NCBI RefSeq assembly: GCF_003696205.1
Contig: NZ_RFFI01000035.1
Location: 1-34,778 of the forward strand
Direction: 5' to 3'
Source of the DNA: Cellulomonas triticagri
GTDB lineage: Bacteria > Actinomycetota > Actinomycetes > Actinomycetales > Cellulomonadaceae
Length of the DNA: 34,778 bases
A program made the position numbers and the translations under genes. Position 1 is the first letter of the stretch; each line of letters opens with the position of its first letter. The notes under the pieces are model-generated. The model was given only the letters and a program-made list of their open reading frames with translations, had not been told where the DNA came from and ran no database searches. This document shows positions 1-8,109 of this stretch, one piece after another.

Positions 1-284
1 CGGCCGTCACGGTGCTCGACGCCGCCGGGCGCCCCGTCGTGGTGGACGCCCGGTTCGACCTGAGCGGCGACCCCGCCCGGGTGCGCACCGCCGCGACCGA
101 CCGCCGGCCCGCCGCCGAGCACGACGTCGCGGGGTGGGCCGGGCCGTGGCCGGTCGCCGACCGCTGGTGGTCCGAGGACGGCGCCCGGCTGCGGGTGCAC
201 GTCCAGGTCACGCTGGCCGACGGGCGCGCGCTGCTGCTCGCCTGCCGCCCCGAGGGCTGGACCTGCGAGGCCGTCTATGACTGA
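1..284 (+). CDS. imuB: ImuB-like Y-family polymerase homologue, C-terminal end (5' truncated by window)
   Basis: Only the last 94 or so residues are in the window. The reading frame is open from base 3 and stops with TGA at 282-284. The end has the pattern seen at the C-terminus of actinobacterial ImuB: a GWAGPWPVADRWW segment, then a short beta-rich stretch (RLRVHVQVTLADGRALLLAC) and a final W-x-CEAVYD. In the family, ImuB is a catalytically inactive Y-family polymerase. It links ImuA' and the beta clamp to DnaE2 in the SOS mutasome. The stop overlaps the dnaE2 start (ATG at 277) by 8 bases, which implies translational coupling and supports the assignment. The catalytic-like and clamp-binding parts lie outside the window and cannot be judged. 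Confidence 0.8.
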   Translation, partial: AVTVLDAAGRPVVVDARFDLSGDPARVRTAATDRRPAAEHDVAGWAGPWPVADRWWSEDGARLRVHVQVTLADGRALLLACRPEGWTCEAVYD

Positions 285-3200
285 CGCACCCCGGTACGCG
301 GAGCTGCACGCGCACTCGGCGTTCAGCTTCCTCGACGGCGCGAGCCAGCCCGAGGAGCTCGCCGCCGAGGCCGCCCGGCTCGGGCTGGACGCGCTCGCCC
401 TGACCGACCACGACGGCCTGTACGGCGTCGTCCGGTTCTCCGAGGCGGCGCGGGAGGTCGGGCTGCGCACGGTGTTCGGCGCGGAGCTGCACCTGCCGGT
501 GCCCGGCGTCGGCGGCCCGGACGTGCTGGACCCGCCCACCGGCGTGCCCGACCCGCGGTCGGTGCACCTGCCGGTGCTCGCGCGCGGCCCCGAGGGGTAC
601 CGGGCGCTGTCCCGCACCATCGCCGAGGCGCACCTGGCCACCGGCACCAAGGGCGCCGCCGAGTACCGGCTGGAGTCCCTGGCCGAGCAGTCCGACGGCC
701 GGTGGCTGGTGCTCACGGGCTGCCGCAAGGGCCTGGTGCGGCACGCGCTGAGCGACGGCGGCCGGGAGCCCGGCGTCACCACCGCGGGCGTGGACCGCGC
801 CCGGGTCGAGCTGGACCGGATGGTCGCGCTGTTCGGGCGGGACAACGTCGCCGTCGAGGTCACCGAGGGCGGCGGCCCGTACGACTCGGAGGTGGTGGAC
901 GCCCTCGCCGCGCTCGCCCACGACGCCCGGCTGCCGCTGGTCGCCACCGGCAACGTGCACTACGCGACGCCCCGGGACGCCGACCTCGCCGCCGCGCTGG
1001 CGGCCGTGCGCGCCCGGTCGTCCATGGAGGACCTGGACGGGTGGCTGCCCGGCGCCCCGACCGCGCACCTGCGGTCCGCCGCCGAGATGCTGCGGCGGCA
1101 CCGCCGGCACCCGCAGGCCGTCGCCACCGCCGCCGCGCTCGGGGCGGAGAGCGCGTTCGACCTGCACCTCGTCGCCCCCCGGCTGCCGCCGTACCCCGTG
1201 CCGGAGGGGCACACCGAGGCCACCTGGCTGCGCGAGCTCGTCCGCCGCGGGGCCCGCGAGTGCTACGGCCCGCCGGAGGCCGAGACGGTGCCCGGCGCGT
1301 ACGCCCAGCTGGAGCACGAGCTGCGGGTCATCGAGCAGCTCGGGTTCCCCGGGTACTTCCTCGTCGTCTACGACCTGGTCGACTTCTGCCACCGCAACGG
1401 CATCCTCGCCCAGGGGCGCGGGTCCGCCGCGAACTCCGCGGTGTGCTTCGCGCTGCGGATCACCGCCGTCGACGCCGTCAAGCACGGCCTGCTGTTCGAG
1501 CGGTTCCTCGCGCCCGAGCGCGACGGGCCGCCGGACATCGACGTCGACATCGAGTCCGGGCGCCGCGAGGAGGTCATCCAGTACGTCTACGCGAAGCACG
1601 GCCGCACCCACGCCGCCCAGGTCGCCAACGTCATCTCCTACCGGGCGCGCTCCGCCGTGCGCGACGCCGCCCGCGCCCTCGGGCACGACGTCGGGCAGCA
1701 GGACGCGTGGAGCAAGTCCATCGAGCGCTGGGGCACCCTGCGCGGCCCGGCGCCCCGGCACCCGTGGTGGTCGGGGGAGAACCGCGGCCCGCAGCAGCCC
1801 GCGGCCTCGGCGGTCGCCCCGCCGACCCAGGCGCAGCCCGCCCGGCCCACGTCGACCCGCCCCGGTGCCCGCCCGGCTGGTCCTGCGGGTCGTGCCGCCC
1901 TGGACGCCCGGGACGCCGTGCGGATCCCTGGGCAGCAGCACGCCGCGACCCGCCAGGACCGGCGGGCCGCCGCGTGGGCAGCGCAGCAGCGCGACCCCGA
2001 GGGCGTCGTCTGGGGCTGGAACCACGAGCCGGAGACCGCACCGGTCCCGGCGGGCCGCCGCGCGGAGCCGAAGCCGCCGTGGTCGGTCGCGTCCGACCCG
2101 GCCCCGCGGCGCCCCGCCGGGCTGGACGACACCGACCGCGCCGCCGGGGAGCGCACCGCCGACGGCCACGACGTCGTCCCCGCGCACCGCCCGCCGCCCG
2201 CCAGCGACCTCGCCGAGATCCCGGAGCAGGTCATCGACCTCGCCGACCGGTTCCTGCGCCTGCCCCGGCACCTCGGCATCCACTCCGGCGGCATGGTGAT
2301 GTGCGACCGGCCGGTCATCGAGGTGTGCCCGGTGGAGTGGGCGCGCATGGAGGGCCGCACCGTCCTGCAGTGGGACAAGGACGACTGCGCGGACGCGGGC
2401 CTGGTGAAGTTCGACCTGCTGGGCCTCGGGATGCTCACGGCGCTGCGCCTGGCGTTCGACGAGGTCGAGCGGCACGGCTCCCCGCGCCCCGACCTGCACC
2501 GGCTGCCGCACGAGGACCCCCTGGTCTACGACCTGCTGTGCGCCGCCGACACCGTCGGGGTGTTCCAGGTGGAGTCCCGCGCGCAGATGGGCACGCTGCC
2601 GCGCCTGCAGCCCCGGGACTTCTACGGGATCGTCGTGGAGGTCGCCCTCATCCGCCCCGGACCCATCCAGGGCGGGTCCGTGCACCCCTACATCGAGCGG
2701 TACCAGAAGCGGCAGCCGGTGACCTACCCGCACCCGCGCCTGGAGAAGTCCCTCAAGCGCACCCTGGGGGTGCCGTTGTTCCAGGAGCAGCTCATGCAGA
2801 TGGCGATCGACGTCGCGGACTTCACGCCCGCCGAGGCCGACCAGCTGCGCCGCGCGATGGGCTCCAAGCGCAGCATCGAGAAGATGGAGGCGCTGCGGGC
2901 CCGCCTGATGGCGGGGATGACCCGCAACGGCGTCGCCCCCGACGTGCAGGAGGAGATCTACGAGAAGCTCAAGGCGTTCGCCGACTTCGGGTTCCCGGAG
3001 TCGCACGCCTACTCGTTCGCGTTCCTCGTCTACGCGAGCTCGTGGCTCAAGGTGCACCACCCCGCGGCGTTCTACGCCGGGCTGCTCGCCGCGCAGCCCA
3101 TGGGGTTCTACTCGCCGCAGACCCTCGTCGCGGACGCCCGGCGGCACGGCATCGGGGTGCTGCGCCCCGACGTGCAGCGCTCGGGGGTGCAGGCCGTGGT

Positions 3201-4035
3201 CGAGCGCACCGCGGACACCCCCGCCGGGGGCGAGCCGCGTCTCACCCCGCTGCAGTCGGGCACGGCCCCGGTCCCGCGCCTGCGCCGGGGCGGGGAGGGC
3301 GTGCTCCACGACACCGGGGACCCCGACCGGTCGCTCGCCGTGCGGATCGGCCTGGCGTCGGTGCGCACCGTGGGGAAGAAGGTCGCCGAGCGCCTGGTCA
3401 CCGAGCGCGACGCCCACGGGCCGTTCGCGGACCTGCGGGACCTGGTGCGCCGGGTCGACCTCAGCACCACCCAGCTCGAGGCCCTCGCCACCAGCGGCGC
3501 GCTCGAGACGCTGGGCGTCACCCGTCGCGAGGCGCTGTGGGCGGCCGGGGCGCTCGCCCAGGAGGGCCCGGGCACGCTGCCGGGCGTCTCCGTCGGCGTC
3601 GAGGCGCCGACGCTGCCGGGCATGAGCACGGTCGAGCTCGCCGTCGCGGACGTCTGGGCGACCGGGGTGACGGTCGACTCCTACCCGACGCAGCACGTGC
3701 GCGACGGGCTGGACGCCGCCGGGGTGCTGCGGGTCGAGCAGGCGTTCCGGCACGAGGCCGAGCGGCGGGTCGCCGTCGCCGGGGTGGTCACCCACCGGCA
3801 GCGGCCCGGGACCGCCGGGGGCGTCACCTTCCTGTCGCTGGAGGACGAGACCGGGCTGCTGAACATCGTGTGCAGCACCGGGCTGTGGCAGCGGTTCCGG
3901 AAGGTCGCGCGCACCTCGCGGGCGCTCGTCGTCCGGGGGCGGCTGGAGCGTGCGGACGGGGCGACGAACCTGGTCGCCGAGCACCTGACACCGCTGTCGC
4001 TGGCCGTGGCGACGTCCTCGCGCGACTTCCAGTGA
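277..4035 (+). CDS. dnaE2: Error-prone DNA polymerase DnaE2 (C-family)
   Basis: A 1252-residue C-family polymerase that performs SOS-induced translesion synthesis with ImuB. The N-terminal PHP domain (about 1-220) keeps its metal-binding start H11-x-H13 and TDHDGLYG. The polymerase palm shows PDIDVDIE with catalytic Asp at D420 and D422, and the third catalytic Asp at D713 in KFDLLGLG. Further on are the fingers (VFQVESRAQMGTLPR, PGPIQGG), a helix-hairpin-helix (VRTVGKKVAERL) and a C-terminal OB fold ending about residue 1240. DnaE2 enzymes usually have about 1050-1130 residues. The excess here is one Pro/Ala/Arg-rich insert at about residues 489-642, between DAWSKSIERWG and the IPEQVIDLADRF helix. 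Start ATG 277 overlaps the imuB stop. LexA control is typical of the family, but its promoter would lie upstream of this window. Confidence 0.95.
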   Translation: MTDAPRYAELHAHSAFSFLDGASQPEELAAEAARLGLDALALTDHDGLYGVVRFSEAAREVGLRTVFGAELHLPVPGVGGPDVLDPPTGVPDPRSVHLPVLARGPEGYRALSRTIAEAHLATGTKGAAEYRLESLAEQSDGRWLVLTGCRKGLVRHALSDGGREPGVTTAGVDRARVELDRMVALFGRDNVAVEVTEGGGPYDSEVVDALAALAHDARLPLVATGNVHYATPRDADLAAALAAVRARSSMEDLDGWLPGAPTAHLRSAAEMLRRHRRHPQAVATAAALGAESAFDLHLVAPRLPPYPVPEGHTEATWLRELVRRGARECYGPPEAETVPGAYAQLEHELRVIEQLGFPGYFLVVYDLVDFCHRNGILAQGRGSAANSAVCFALRITAVDAVKHGLLFERFLAPERDGPPDIDVDIESGRREEVIQYVYAKHGRTHAAQVANVISYRARSAVRDAARALGHDVGQQDAWSKSIERWGTLRGPAPRHPWWSGENRGPQQPAASAVAPPTQAQPARPTSTRPGARPAGPAGRAALDARDAVRIPGQQHAATRQDRRAAAWAAQQRDPEGVVWGWNHEPETAPVPAGRRAEPKPPWSVASDPAPRRPAGLDDTDRAAGERTADGHDVVPAHRPPPASDLAEIPEQVIDLADRFLRLPRHLGIHSGGMVMCDRPVIEVCPVEWARMEGRTVLQWDKDDCADAGLVKFDLLGLGMLTALRLAFDEVERHGSPRPDLHRLPHEDPLVYDLLCAADTVGVFQVESRAQMGTLPRLQPRDFYGIVVEVALIRPGPIQGGSVHPYIERYQKRQPVTYPHPRLEKSLKRTLGVPLFQEQLMQMAIDVADFTPAEADQLRRAMGSKRSIEKMEALRARLMAGMTRNGVAPDVQEEIYEKLKAFADFGFPESHAYSFAFLVYASSWLKVHHPAAFYAGLLAAQPMGFYSPQTLVADARRHGIGVLRPDVQRSGVQAVVERTADTPAGGEPRLTPLQSGTAPVPRLRRGGEGVLHDTGDPDRSLAVRIGLASVRTVGKKVAERLVTERDAHGPFADLRDLVRRVDLSTTQLEALATSGALETLGVTRREALWAAGALAQEGPGTLPGVSVGVEAPTLPGMSTVELAVADVWATGVTVDSYPTQHVRDGLDAAGVLRVEQAFRHEAERRVAVAGVVTHRQRPGTAGGVTFLSLEDETGLLNIVCSTGLWQRFRKVARTSRALVVRGRLERADGATNLVAEHLTPLSLAVATSSRDFQ

Positions 4036-4046
4036 CCGTGCTGGTG

Positions 4047-4096
4047 GACGGGCCGGCGCCCGTCGGCCCGGGGGAAGACCCGGGTGCCGGCCCGTC
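4047..4096. terminator. Bidirectional terminator-like nested hairpin
   Basis: The outer arms GACGGGCCGGC (4047-4057) and GCCGGCCCGTC (4086-4096) are perfectly complementary over 11 bp. They enclose a second CCCGGG...CCCGGG stem with a GGAAGA-type loop. It lies between two convergent genes, dnaE2 and the 53-residue protein gene. There is no T-run, as is common for terminators in high-GC actinobacteria. Confidence 0.6.
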
Positions 4097-4101
4097 CGGT
4101 C

Positions 4102-4263
4102 TCAGGGCGCGGTCAGCCCGCGGGCGCGGACCCGCAGCAGCGCGGCGCCCATGGCGGCGCCCACGGCGGCGAGCAGCGCGGCGGCCGCCCCGGCGAGGGT
4201 CACGTGCGCCCCGGTGGCCGCGAGCGGGTCGGGACGGCGGGGGTCATGGGTGGAACGGGGCAT
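4102..4263 (-). CDS. 53-residue LAATG-anchor-like small membrane protein
   Basis: An unrecognised short gene, ATG at 4263 and TGA at 4104-4102. It has a textbook ribosome site GAAGGAG five bases before ATG on the minus strand, the best evidence that it is real. The protein has a short basic/polar N-terminus (MPRSTHDPRRPDP), then LAATGA, then about 22 Ala/Leu/Val/Gly-rich residues able to span the membrane, then RVRARG and a 4-residue tail. That order (LPxTG-like motif, hydrophobic segment, positive tail) is the layout of a sortase cell-wall sorting signal. Here there is no signal peptide and no passenger domain. It may be an orphan sorting-signal peptide, a small single-pass membrane protein, or a relic of a larger surface protein. 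It stands alone, convergent with dnaE2 and divergent from the aldolase gene. Confidence 0.6.
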   Translation of the reverse strand: MPRSTHDPRRPDPLAATGAHVTLAGAAAALLAAVGAAMGAALLRVRARGLTAP

Positions 4264-4373
4264 CACGACTCCTTCGTCGCTAGAAACCGGTTCCCTCTCG
4301 ACGTTAGTCGCGCTCGCCGAGCACGAGTGGGACCCTGGTCCCAGAACTGCCCGCGTCGCCCCGACCTGCGTCC

Positions 4374-4386
4374 TATGCTCGGGCGA
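4374..4386 (+). promoter_or_regulatory. Putative -10 element of a leaderless transcript
   Basis: TATGCT at 4374-4379 is followed by six bases and then the A of the ATG at 4386. No Shine-Dalgarno sequence precedes that ATG. In actinobacteria this spacing (TANNNT about 7 bases before the start codon) marks leaderless mRNAs. A clear -35 box is not visible. Confidence 0.45.
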
Positions 4387-5288
4387 TGTCGATCCTCGGC
4401 CCCCTGGTGGCCTACCTGCCCACGCCGCGCGGCAGCGAGGGGGAGGTGCGGACCGAGCCCCTGGAGGACCTCGCCGACCGCGCGATCCGCGCCGGTGCCT
4501 CCGGCATCGCGGTGCTCGGCAGCACCGGCGGGTACCCCTACCTGACGCCCGCCGAGCGGCGGCTCACGGTCGAGGCCGCGGTCGCCGCCGCGGACGGGCG
4601 CGTGCCCGTGGTCGCCGGGGTCGGGGCGTTCACCACCGACGAGGTCGTCGTGCACACGATCGTCGCCGAGCGGGCCGGCGCCGCGGCGGTGCTGCTGCCG
4701 ACGCTCGCGTACCTGCGCCTCACCGACGACGAGGTGATCGGGCTGGTCGAGGACGTCGCCGACGCCGCGCAGGTGCCCGTGTGGCTCTACCACAACCCGG
4801 TCACGACGAGCTTCCGGTACGAGGTCGACACCCTCGTCCGGGCCGCCCGGGTGCCCGGGGTCGGTGGCGTCAAGGACCGGGGGAGCGACGCGACCGAGCT
4901 CGACGCGCGGATCCGCGCGCTCGTGGCGCAGGTGCCCGCGACGGTGGAGGTCGGGTGCAGCGGGGACGTCTTCGGGGCGGACGGGCTGCTCGCGGGTGCC
5001 CGCACCTGGCACTCGGGCCTGGCGAGCGTGCTGCCCGCCTGGTACGTCGCGGTCGCCACCGCGGCGGCGGACGGTCGCGCGGACGAGGCCCGGGCGCTCA
5101 TGACCCGCCTGGCGCCCGTCGCCGAGCTCGTGGTGTCCCTCGGTGGCCCGCGCGCCGTGCACGCCGTCGCGCGCTTGACCGGGGTCGACGCCGGCGTGCT
5201 CCCGGCCCCGCTGCGCCCGGTCGACGGCGCCGGCGTCACCGCCCTCGCCGTGGCTCTGGACGCCCTGGGCGACACCCCCGCCCTCTGA
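4386..5288 (+). CDS. Dihydrodipicolinate synthase / N-acetylneuraminate lyase family aldolase
   Basis: A 300-residue class I aldolase of the DapA/NanA family, a TIM barrel that forms a Schiff base with pyruvate or a related 2-oxo acid. The Schiff-base lysine is K163 (GGVKDRGSD), and the catalytic tyrosine is Y135 in WLYHNP. The carboxylate-binding loop is GSTGGYPYLTPAER in place of the usual GTTGE. This variation suggests a substrate other than that of housekeeping DapA. No lysine-pathway genes are nearby, so the symbol dapA is not applied. It probably starts leaderlessly at ATG 4386. It is transcribed alone, convergent with the CNNM operon. Confidence 0.85.
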   Translation: MSILGPLVAYLPTPRGSEGEVRTEPLEDLADRAIRAGASGIAVLGSTGGYPYLTPAERRLTVEAAVAAADGRVPVVAGVGAFTTDEVVVHTIVAERAGAAAVLLPTLAYLRLTDDEVIGLVEDVADAAQVPVWLYHNPVTTSFRYEVDTLVRAARVPGVGGVKDRGSDATELDARIRALVAQVPATVEVGCSGDVFGADGLLAGARTWHSGLASVLPAWYVAVATAAADGRADEARALMTRLAPVAELVVSLGGPRAVHAVARLTGVDAGVLPAPLRPVDGAGVTALAVALDALGDTPAL

Positions 5289-5332
5289 CCGCGCACGGCC
5301 CCCAGGGTCCCGGGCCCCGAACGGTCACCACG

Positions 5333-5360
5333 TGCGGGGTCCACGTCCGCGAACCCCGCA
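5333..5360. terminator. Hairpin between convergent genes
   Basis: TGCGGGGT (5333-5340) and ACCCCGCA (5353-5360) form an 8-bp perfect stem with a 12-base loop, 45 bases after the aldolase stop. A second imperfect GC-rich stem (GCGCCCG 5420-5426 with CGGGCGC 5448-5454) lies closer to the opposing CNNM operon and may serve that strand. Confidence 0.45.
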
Positions 5361-5467
5361 TCAGCTGACCTCTCGGCGCGGCAGCAGATCCCGGGGGCGC
5401 TGCAGGTGCCGATGCACGAGCGCCCGCCCACCCCCGGACGGGGCGGACGGGCGCGTCGGGCGTCGGG

Positions 5468-6517
5468 TCAGGCCCCGGCGACCGCCGTGGGCGTCGTCCC
5501 GGTGACCGTCGTCCCCGCCGCGACCGGGAACAGCCGTGCGAGGACGTCGGCGAGCGTCGCGACGCCCACCACCCGCTCGCCGTCGTGCACGACCGCGAGG
5601 TGCTGCCGCTTCTCGCGCATCTCGGTGAGCGCCGCCGCGACCGGGGCGTCCGCCGCGAGGTGCAGCACGGGCCGCACCACGGGGGAGACCGGGGCGTCGT
5701 CCGGGTGCGCGAGGGTGTCGCGCACGTGGGTGACCCCGTCCAGGCGCTCGCCCGTGCCGACGAGCACGCGCAGGTGCCCCGAGGCCCGGGTGGCGGCGCG
5801 GACGTCCGCCATCGTCGCGTCCACCGGGACGGCCGTGGGGGTGCTCGCGCCGGTGAGCAGGTCGCGCACCGTCATGGTCTGGAGCTCGAGCGCCCCGGTG
5901 ATCTGCGCCGAGTACGCCTCGTCCAGCGCCCCGACGTTGGCCGAGTGCTCGACCAGGTGCCGCAGGTCGTCCGGGTTCTGCCCGGTGGCGATCTGGTCGG
6001 CCGGCTCGACGCCGACCTTGCGCAGGCACCAGTTGGCCGCCTCGTTGAGCACGCGCAGCACGGGGCGGGTCAGCCACATGAACGCGCGCATCGGGGTGGC
6101 GAGCATGATCGCCGACGTCTCCGGGTGCGCGATGGCCCAGGACTTCGGGGCCATCTCGCCGACGACGAGGTGCAGGAACGTCACGATGACCAGCGCCAGC
6201 ACGAACCCGGCGACGTCCGCGAGCCACAGGGCGGCGCCCCACTGCTCGAACAGCGGGGTCAGCCAGTGGTGCACGGCGGGCTTGGTGACCGCGCCGAGCG
6301 CCAGGGTGCAGGCCGTGATGCCGAGCTGGGAGCCCGCGAGGAGCACGGTCAGCTCGGAGGACGAGCGCAGGGCCGCCCGGGCGGAGCGGCTGCGCGGGGC
6401 GGCCTCCTCCAGACGGTAGCGCTTGGCCGCGAGGGCGGCGAACTCGACGGCCACGAAGAACGCGCTCAGCGCGATCAGGGCCACGGTCACGACGATGACC
6501 ACGACGGGGTCGCTCAT
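5468..6517 (-). CDS. CNNM/CBS-domain (HlyC/CorC-type) membrane protein, second gene of pair
   Basis: A protein of 349 residues. The N-terminus (MSDPVVVIVVTVALIALSAF) starts a DUF21/CNNM transmembrane domain of about 180 residues with the family signatures FVAVEFAAL, LLAGSQLGITACTLALG and HLVVGEMAPKSWAIA. Two CBS-type segments follow (about 205-335). The tail ends without the CorC_HlyC domain found in its neighbour. Family members are linked to Mg2+/divalent cation export or resistance in the cell membrane, but the substrate is not known here. ATG at 6517 overlaps the TGA of the upstream paralogue (ATGA), so the two are coupled and may form a heterodimer. Longer upstream in-frame starts would run deep into the neighbour and were not used. 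Confidence 0.88.
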   Translation of the reverse strand: MSDPVVVIVVTVALIALSAFFVAVEFAALAAKRYRLEEAAPRSRSARAALRSSSELTVLLAGSQLGITACTLALGAVTKPAVHHWLTPLFEQWGAALWLADVAGFVLALVIVTFLHLVVGEMAPKSWAIAHPETSAIMLATPMRAFMWLTRPVLRVLNEAANWCLRKVGVEPADQIATGQNPDDLRHLVEHSANVGALDEAYSAQITGALELQTMTVRDLLTGASTPTAVPVDATMADVRAATRASGHLRVLVGTGERLDGVTHVRDTLAHPDDAPVSPVVRPVLHLAADAPVAAALTEMREKRQHLAVVHDGERVVGVATLADVLARLFPVAAGTTVTGTTPTAVAGA

Positions 6518-7920
6518 CGGTCCTCCTCCTGGTCGCGGGAGACGGCGGTCTCGCGCTCGTCCTCGGTCGGCGGCGGGTCGGCGGGCACAGTCACCCGCAC
6601 CAGCGACGGCACGTGCCGCTCGATCTCCAGCACGTCCACCCGCATCCACACCGGGTCGGGCTCCCCGGCGTGCGCGAGCTCGCCCGGGTCGTCCGGCAGC
6701 AGCACGACCACGCTGGTCCCGGCCGGGGGCAGGGAGCCGTGCGCGGCGATGACCAGGCCGCCGATGGTCTCGTAGTCGTCCCGGGGCAGGTCGCGCCCGA
6801 CGGCGCGCTCCACCTCGTCCACGTGGACGTCGCCCGCCATGGTCCAGGCGCCGTCGTCCTCCGCGAGGGTCGGGGCGTGCACGCCGGTGTCGTGCTCGTC
6901 GGTGATCTCGCCGACGAGCTCCTCGGCGAGGTCCTCGAAGGTGAGCACGCCCGCGAGGCCGCCGTACTCGTCCAGCACGCACGCGAGCTGGTTGCGGCCC
7001 GCCGCGAGGCGGCGCAGCGCGTCCGGGAGGGTCATCGACGTGGGCAGCAGCTCGGCCGGGCGCATCAGCGCCTCGACGGGCTCGGTGCCCCGGTCGGCGG
7101 CGGCGAGCACGTCCTGCAGGTGCACGACACCGCGCACCTCCTCGTCCTGACCCAGCACGGGGTAGCGGGAGTGGCCGGTGGCCATGACCTCGCGCACCTC
7201 GGCGACGGTGTCGCCCGTGCGCACCACGTCGACGCGGGAGCGCGGGATCATCGCGTGCTCCACGTCCTGCTCCGGGAAGTCCAGGATCCGGTCCAGCAGC
7301 ATCGACAGCTCGCGGGGCAGGTCCCCGCTCTGGGCCGACTCCGCGACGATGTGCTCCAGGTCGCGGGCCGTCGCCGAGTGCTCGACGTCGTGCACCGGCT
7401 CGATGCGCAGCAGCCGCAGCAGGGCGTTCGACGCGGAGTCGAACACCCGGATCAGCCAGCCGAGCACCTTGAGGTACACGTTGGTCGACGTCGCGAGCGC
7501 CACCGCGACCGGCTCGGGCCGGGCGATGGCGAGGTTCTTCGGGAACAGCTCGCCGAACAGCATCTGGATCAGCGTGGACAGCAGCAGCGCGCCGACCGTG
7601 CCGATCGCGATGCCGACGCCGCGGGGCACGCCCACGCCGCCCAGGGCCTCGCCGATGGACTCACCGATCAGCGGCTCGGCGACGTAGCCGACCAGCAGAC
7701 CGGTGACCGTGATGCCGAGCTGGGCGCCCGACAGCATGAACGACGTCCGTCGCGTCACCTGCAGCGCACGCCGGGCACCCCCGTCGCCGTCGGCCGCGCG
7801 CGCGTTGAGACGCGACCGGTCGACGGCCATGTAGGCGAACTCCTGGGCCACGAAGTACCCGGTCGCCGCGGTGATCGCCAGCACGACCAGCAGGCCGAGC
7901 AGGAGCGACAGCACCCACAT
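6514..7920 (-). CDS. CNNM/CBS-domain hemolysin-family (CorC/TlyC-like) protein
   Basis: About 468 residues with the complete family layout. There is a DUF21 membrane domain (about 1-190; VAQEFAYMAVDRSRL, LSGAQLGITVTGLLVGY, LFGELFPKNLAIARPEP), a CBS pair (about 205-330; MIPRSRVDVV, YGGLAGVLTFEDLAEELVGEI) and a C-terminal CorC_HlyC transporter-associated domain (about 350-440; DDYETIGGLVIAAHGSLP). The likely role is divalent cation efflux or homeostasis at the membrane. ATG 7920 is preferred over the GTG at 7923 because GGGGTGA lies six bases before it. It is the first gene of a two-gene operon with the downstream paralogue. A Crp-like palindrome lies about 160 bases upstream. Confidence 0.9.
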   Translation of the reverse strand: MWVLSLLLGLLVVLAITAATGYFVAQEFAYMAVDRSRLNARAADGDGGARRALQVTRRTSFMLSGAQLGITVTGLLVGYVAEPLIGESIGEALGGVGVPRGVGIAIGTVGALLLSTLIQMLFGELFPKNLAIARPEPVAVALATSTNVYLKVLGWLIRVFDSASNALLRLLRIEPVHDVEHSATARDLEHIVAESAQSGDLPRELSMLLDRILDFPEQDVEHAMIPRSRVDVVRTGDTVAEVREVMATGHSRYPVLGQDEEVRGVVHLQDVLAAADRGTEPVEALMRPAELLPTSMTLPDALRRLAAGRNQLACVLDEYGGLAGVLTFEDLAEELVGEITDEHDTGVHAPTLAEDDGAWTMAGDVHVDEVERAVGRDLPRDDYETIGGLVIAAHGSLPPAGTSVVVLLPDDPGELAHAGEPDPVWMRVDVLEIERHVPSLVRVTVPADPPPTEDERETAVSRDQEEDR

Positions 7921-8078
7921 CACCTCTCACCCCCCGCCCCGGTCTCGTCACGGGTCAGGGGGTTGCTACTACTGTCGCCGTCCATCTCTCTCCAGGTCGG
8001 GGGCACGGTCCGAGCGCTCCAACGCCGGTGCGTGGGACGAAGTTCCCAGACGCGGGCACCGGATTCCGCCAGGCGCGC

Positions 8079-8094
8079 CGTGACCTCGGTCACA
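8079..8094. promoter_or_regulatory. Crp/GlxR-like operator palindrome
   Basis: The sequence CGTGACCTCGGTCACA contains the perfect inverted repeat GTGACC-TC-GGTCAC and fits the actinobacterial Crp/GlxR consensus TGTGA-N6-TCACA at 9 of 10 fixed bases. It lies between the PerM-type gene (stop at 8110, same strand) and the CNNM operon start, so it could control the CNNM operon. It could instead act as part of a terminator for the upstream gene. Confidence 0.4.
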
Positions 8095-8109
8095 CGCGCG
8101 TCGCGCGCC

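Noticed and set aside
208..3984. 1258-codon open frame antisense to dnaE2
   Set aside because: It is an antisense shadow caused by high third-position GC. The sense strand carries the full set of DnaE2 motifs, while the antisense product is Arg/Gly/Leu/Val-rich with no domain.
5468..6982. Longer 504-codon version of the second CNNM protein
   Set aside because: It would overlap about 470 bases of the upstream paralogue. The DUF21 domain begins at ATG 6517, which forms a standard ATGA overlap.
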